Assembly (NCBI GenBank): GCA_020850995.1
Contig: JADZDP010000114.1
Coordinates: forward strand, 1-41,854
From: Deltaproteobacteria bacterium
GTDB lineage: Bacteria; Myxococcota; UBA727; VGSZ01
Length of the DNA: 41,854 bases
Direction of reading: 5' to 3'
Below are positions 40,745-41,854 of the stretch, piece after piece; position 1 is the first letter of the stretch, and each line of letters starts with the position of its first letter. The notes under the pieces were generated by a model, which had not been told where the DNA came from, ran no database searches, and was given only the letters and a program-made list of their open reading frames with translations. The position numbers and the translations under genes are program-made.

Positions 40745-40770
40745 GGGAGGGTCTGGCGACAGACCCTCCC
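40745..40770 (-). other. Strong 11 bp hairpin directly after the stop codon
   Basis: GGGAGGGTCTG/CAGACCCTCCC is a perfect 11 bp stem with a 4-base loop, starting seven bases after the lipoprotein stop. It has no T-run and is followed by the canonical terminator at 40598-40631. It may protect the 3' end or give a first stop for RNA polymerase. Confidence 0.5.
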
Positions 40771-40777
40771 AGGGGGA

Positions 40778-41767
40778 TCAGAGGCTGGCGTACTCGGCCT
40801 CGGTGAAGGCGCACAGGGCCGCGTCGCCGCTCTCCTCGTGGTTCAGGTAGGGCTCGAGCTCGTCGGGGTTGGTGTCGGTGTAGTCGACCACGAACACGTC
40901 GCTCCAGCACTCGACGATCTCGACGGAGTCTGCGCTGGTGCCGGGGATGTGTGTCGCCAGGTCGGCCGGGACCTCACCCTCGCTCACCTGCACGTCCGAG
41001 CGACCCTGACCGGTGGCGAGCCAGCGCGAACGCACCGCGAAGATCTCCTCCTGGGGCTTGTTCTCCTCGACGCCGTGGATGTTCTTGCGGAAGGCGAAGT
41101 CCATGCTGCCGGACGCGTCCTCGGCCTCGGTGTAGATGTAGTGCGAGTCCGTCGGCTCCTCGCCATTGCACTCGTCGGCCACGCCCTCGAACACGACGTC
41201 GAGCATGCGGGGCTCGGTGGTGGTGTCGTACTCGACGTGGATCTCGCCGATGAGATCGCAGTCGGCGATCACCAGGTTGCGGCGCGAGCCGAGGTGCCAG
41301 TTGAGGGTGCCGGTGCCGCGGTCGTCCTCACCAGGGAAGGCCTCGCCGTCGAACACGATGACGAAGTCGCTCTCCTCGGTGTTCTCCTTCAGGCGCGCCT
41401 CGAGCTTGTAGGTGAAGTGGCCCTCTTCGACGCGGTTGACCGTGAAGCGGTAGGCGAGGCGCTCGAGGCCGCGGGGCTCGCTCGGGCCCCACACGGCCTG
41501 GTCCTCGTCGAGGGTGGTAGGCGGCGTGTGGATGATGGCGTCGATGACGTCGAACACCCACAGCACGCCGCCGTTCACCGACGTCGAGATGCCGAGGGTG
41601 GCGAGGTACAGCTCCGACTGGTCACCGGCGGCCAGCGCCTGGTTGTTGGCCGGGACGTTCATGCGGATCTGGTCCTTGGTGGGGACCGCGCTGGTGAACA
41701 TCTGCGCGCGACCACAGGCGGTGGCGGCGAGGATGAGGGGAAGGGCGATGGCAAGCTTCTTCAACAT
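40778..41767 (-). CDS. Lipoprotein of unknown function
   Basis: A 329-residue protein with a clear signal peptide and lipobox-like ATAC (Cys18). The mature part is acidic, with many short beta-strand-like segments (FTYKLEARLKENTEESDFVI, GTLNWHLGSRRNLVIADCD, IHVEYDTTTEPRMLDVVFEG) and three more Cys. I do not recognise the family. GGAGG lies about ten bases before the ATG. It looks like a cell-envelope protein that may bind a ligand or partner, but nothing visible says which. The 87 bases from here to the window end hold no further gene. Confidence 0.82.
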   Translation of the reverse strand: MLKKLAIALPLILAATACGRAQMFTSAVPTKDQIRMNVPANNQALAAGDQSELYLATLGISTSVNGGVLWVFDVIDAIIHTPPTTLDEDQAVWGPSEPRGLERLAYRFTVNRVEEGHFTYKLEARLKENTEESDFVIVFDGEAFPGEDDRGTGTLNWHLGSRRNLVIADCDLIGEIHVEYDTTTEPRMLDVVFEGVADECNGEEPTDSHYIYTEAEDASGSMDFAFRKNIHGVEENKPQEEIFAVRSRWLATGQGRSDVQVSEGEVPADLATHIPGTSADSVEIVECWSDVFVVDYTDTNPDELEPYLNHEESGDAALCAFTEAEYASL

Positions 41768-41854
41768 GGTGTGTGTCCTCCGTTCGCCCCAATGGACCCG
41801 GCTGGGGCCGGGCGGGGAAAGGGCGGGTGGTGACGGGTGTGAGGGCGGTCGCAG

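Overview
The window is a 41.9 kb piece of a very GC-rich, densely coded bacterial chromosome. No rRNA, tRNA, insertion sequence, prophage or CRISPR array was seen. Gene content points to a member of the Myxococcota or a close relative, but the genus cannot be named. The pointers are: a myxobacterial-style Ser/Thr kinase, PilZ and PEGA proteins, many secreted lipoproteins with long Gly-Glu linkers and Myxococcus-type Cys repeats, a zinc-ribbon/GYF-like/TPR membrane protein resembling GltJ, and a fused isobutyryl-CoA mutase (IcmF).

Layout. 1-2683 (+): 3' end of an S46 dipeptidyl-peptidase, a small RRM RNA-binding protein with hairpins on both sides, and a hexose-6-phosphate mutarotase. 2669-8062 (-): PilZ-AMIN envelope protein, TonB-dependent receptor and nadA, in that transcription order. 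8208-8971 (+): a DUF4177-like protein overlapping an HELLH protein. 8983-11966 (-): kinase-TM-PEGA protein and a coupled secreted protein. 12102-21283 (+): secreted TPR-like protein, a C-type-lectin lipoprotein with an apparently permuted domain order, IcmF, a PEGA membrane protein, a Cys-rich lipoprotein and a J-domain protein. 21388-24229 (-): clpX, a small lipoprotein, an isolated rplC with a structured leader, and a small unknown protein. 24436-30302 (+): a tight operon of DHH phosphoesterase, cysteine desulfurase, zinc-ribbon/GYF/TPR protein, dapA and dapB. 30411-32336: two convergent genes of unknown function. 32509-37744 (+): a molybdenum-enzyme operon (Fe-S subunit, Mo subunit, TorD-like chaperone, SCP2-like and HD proteins). 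37748-41767 (-): beta-helix lipoprotein, SPFH/band-7 protein and another lipoprotein.

Gene organisation. Many neighbours overlap by ATGA or GTGA, so translational coupling is common. Independent starts fall into two groups: genes with a clear Shine-Dalgarno, and at least eight genes with no Shine-Dalgarno but a TAnnnT (-10-like, often TGCTAnnnT) box only 6-10 bases before the start codon, which suggests leaderless mRNAs.

The points most worth following are this leaderless class, the isolated rplC with three consecutive tight hairpins in its leader, the circularly permuted-looking lectin lipoprotein, the PilZ-AMIN fusion, and a Mo-enzyme operon that lacks a membrane subunit and whose Fe-S protein has Lys in place of one cluster Cys.
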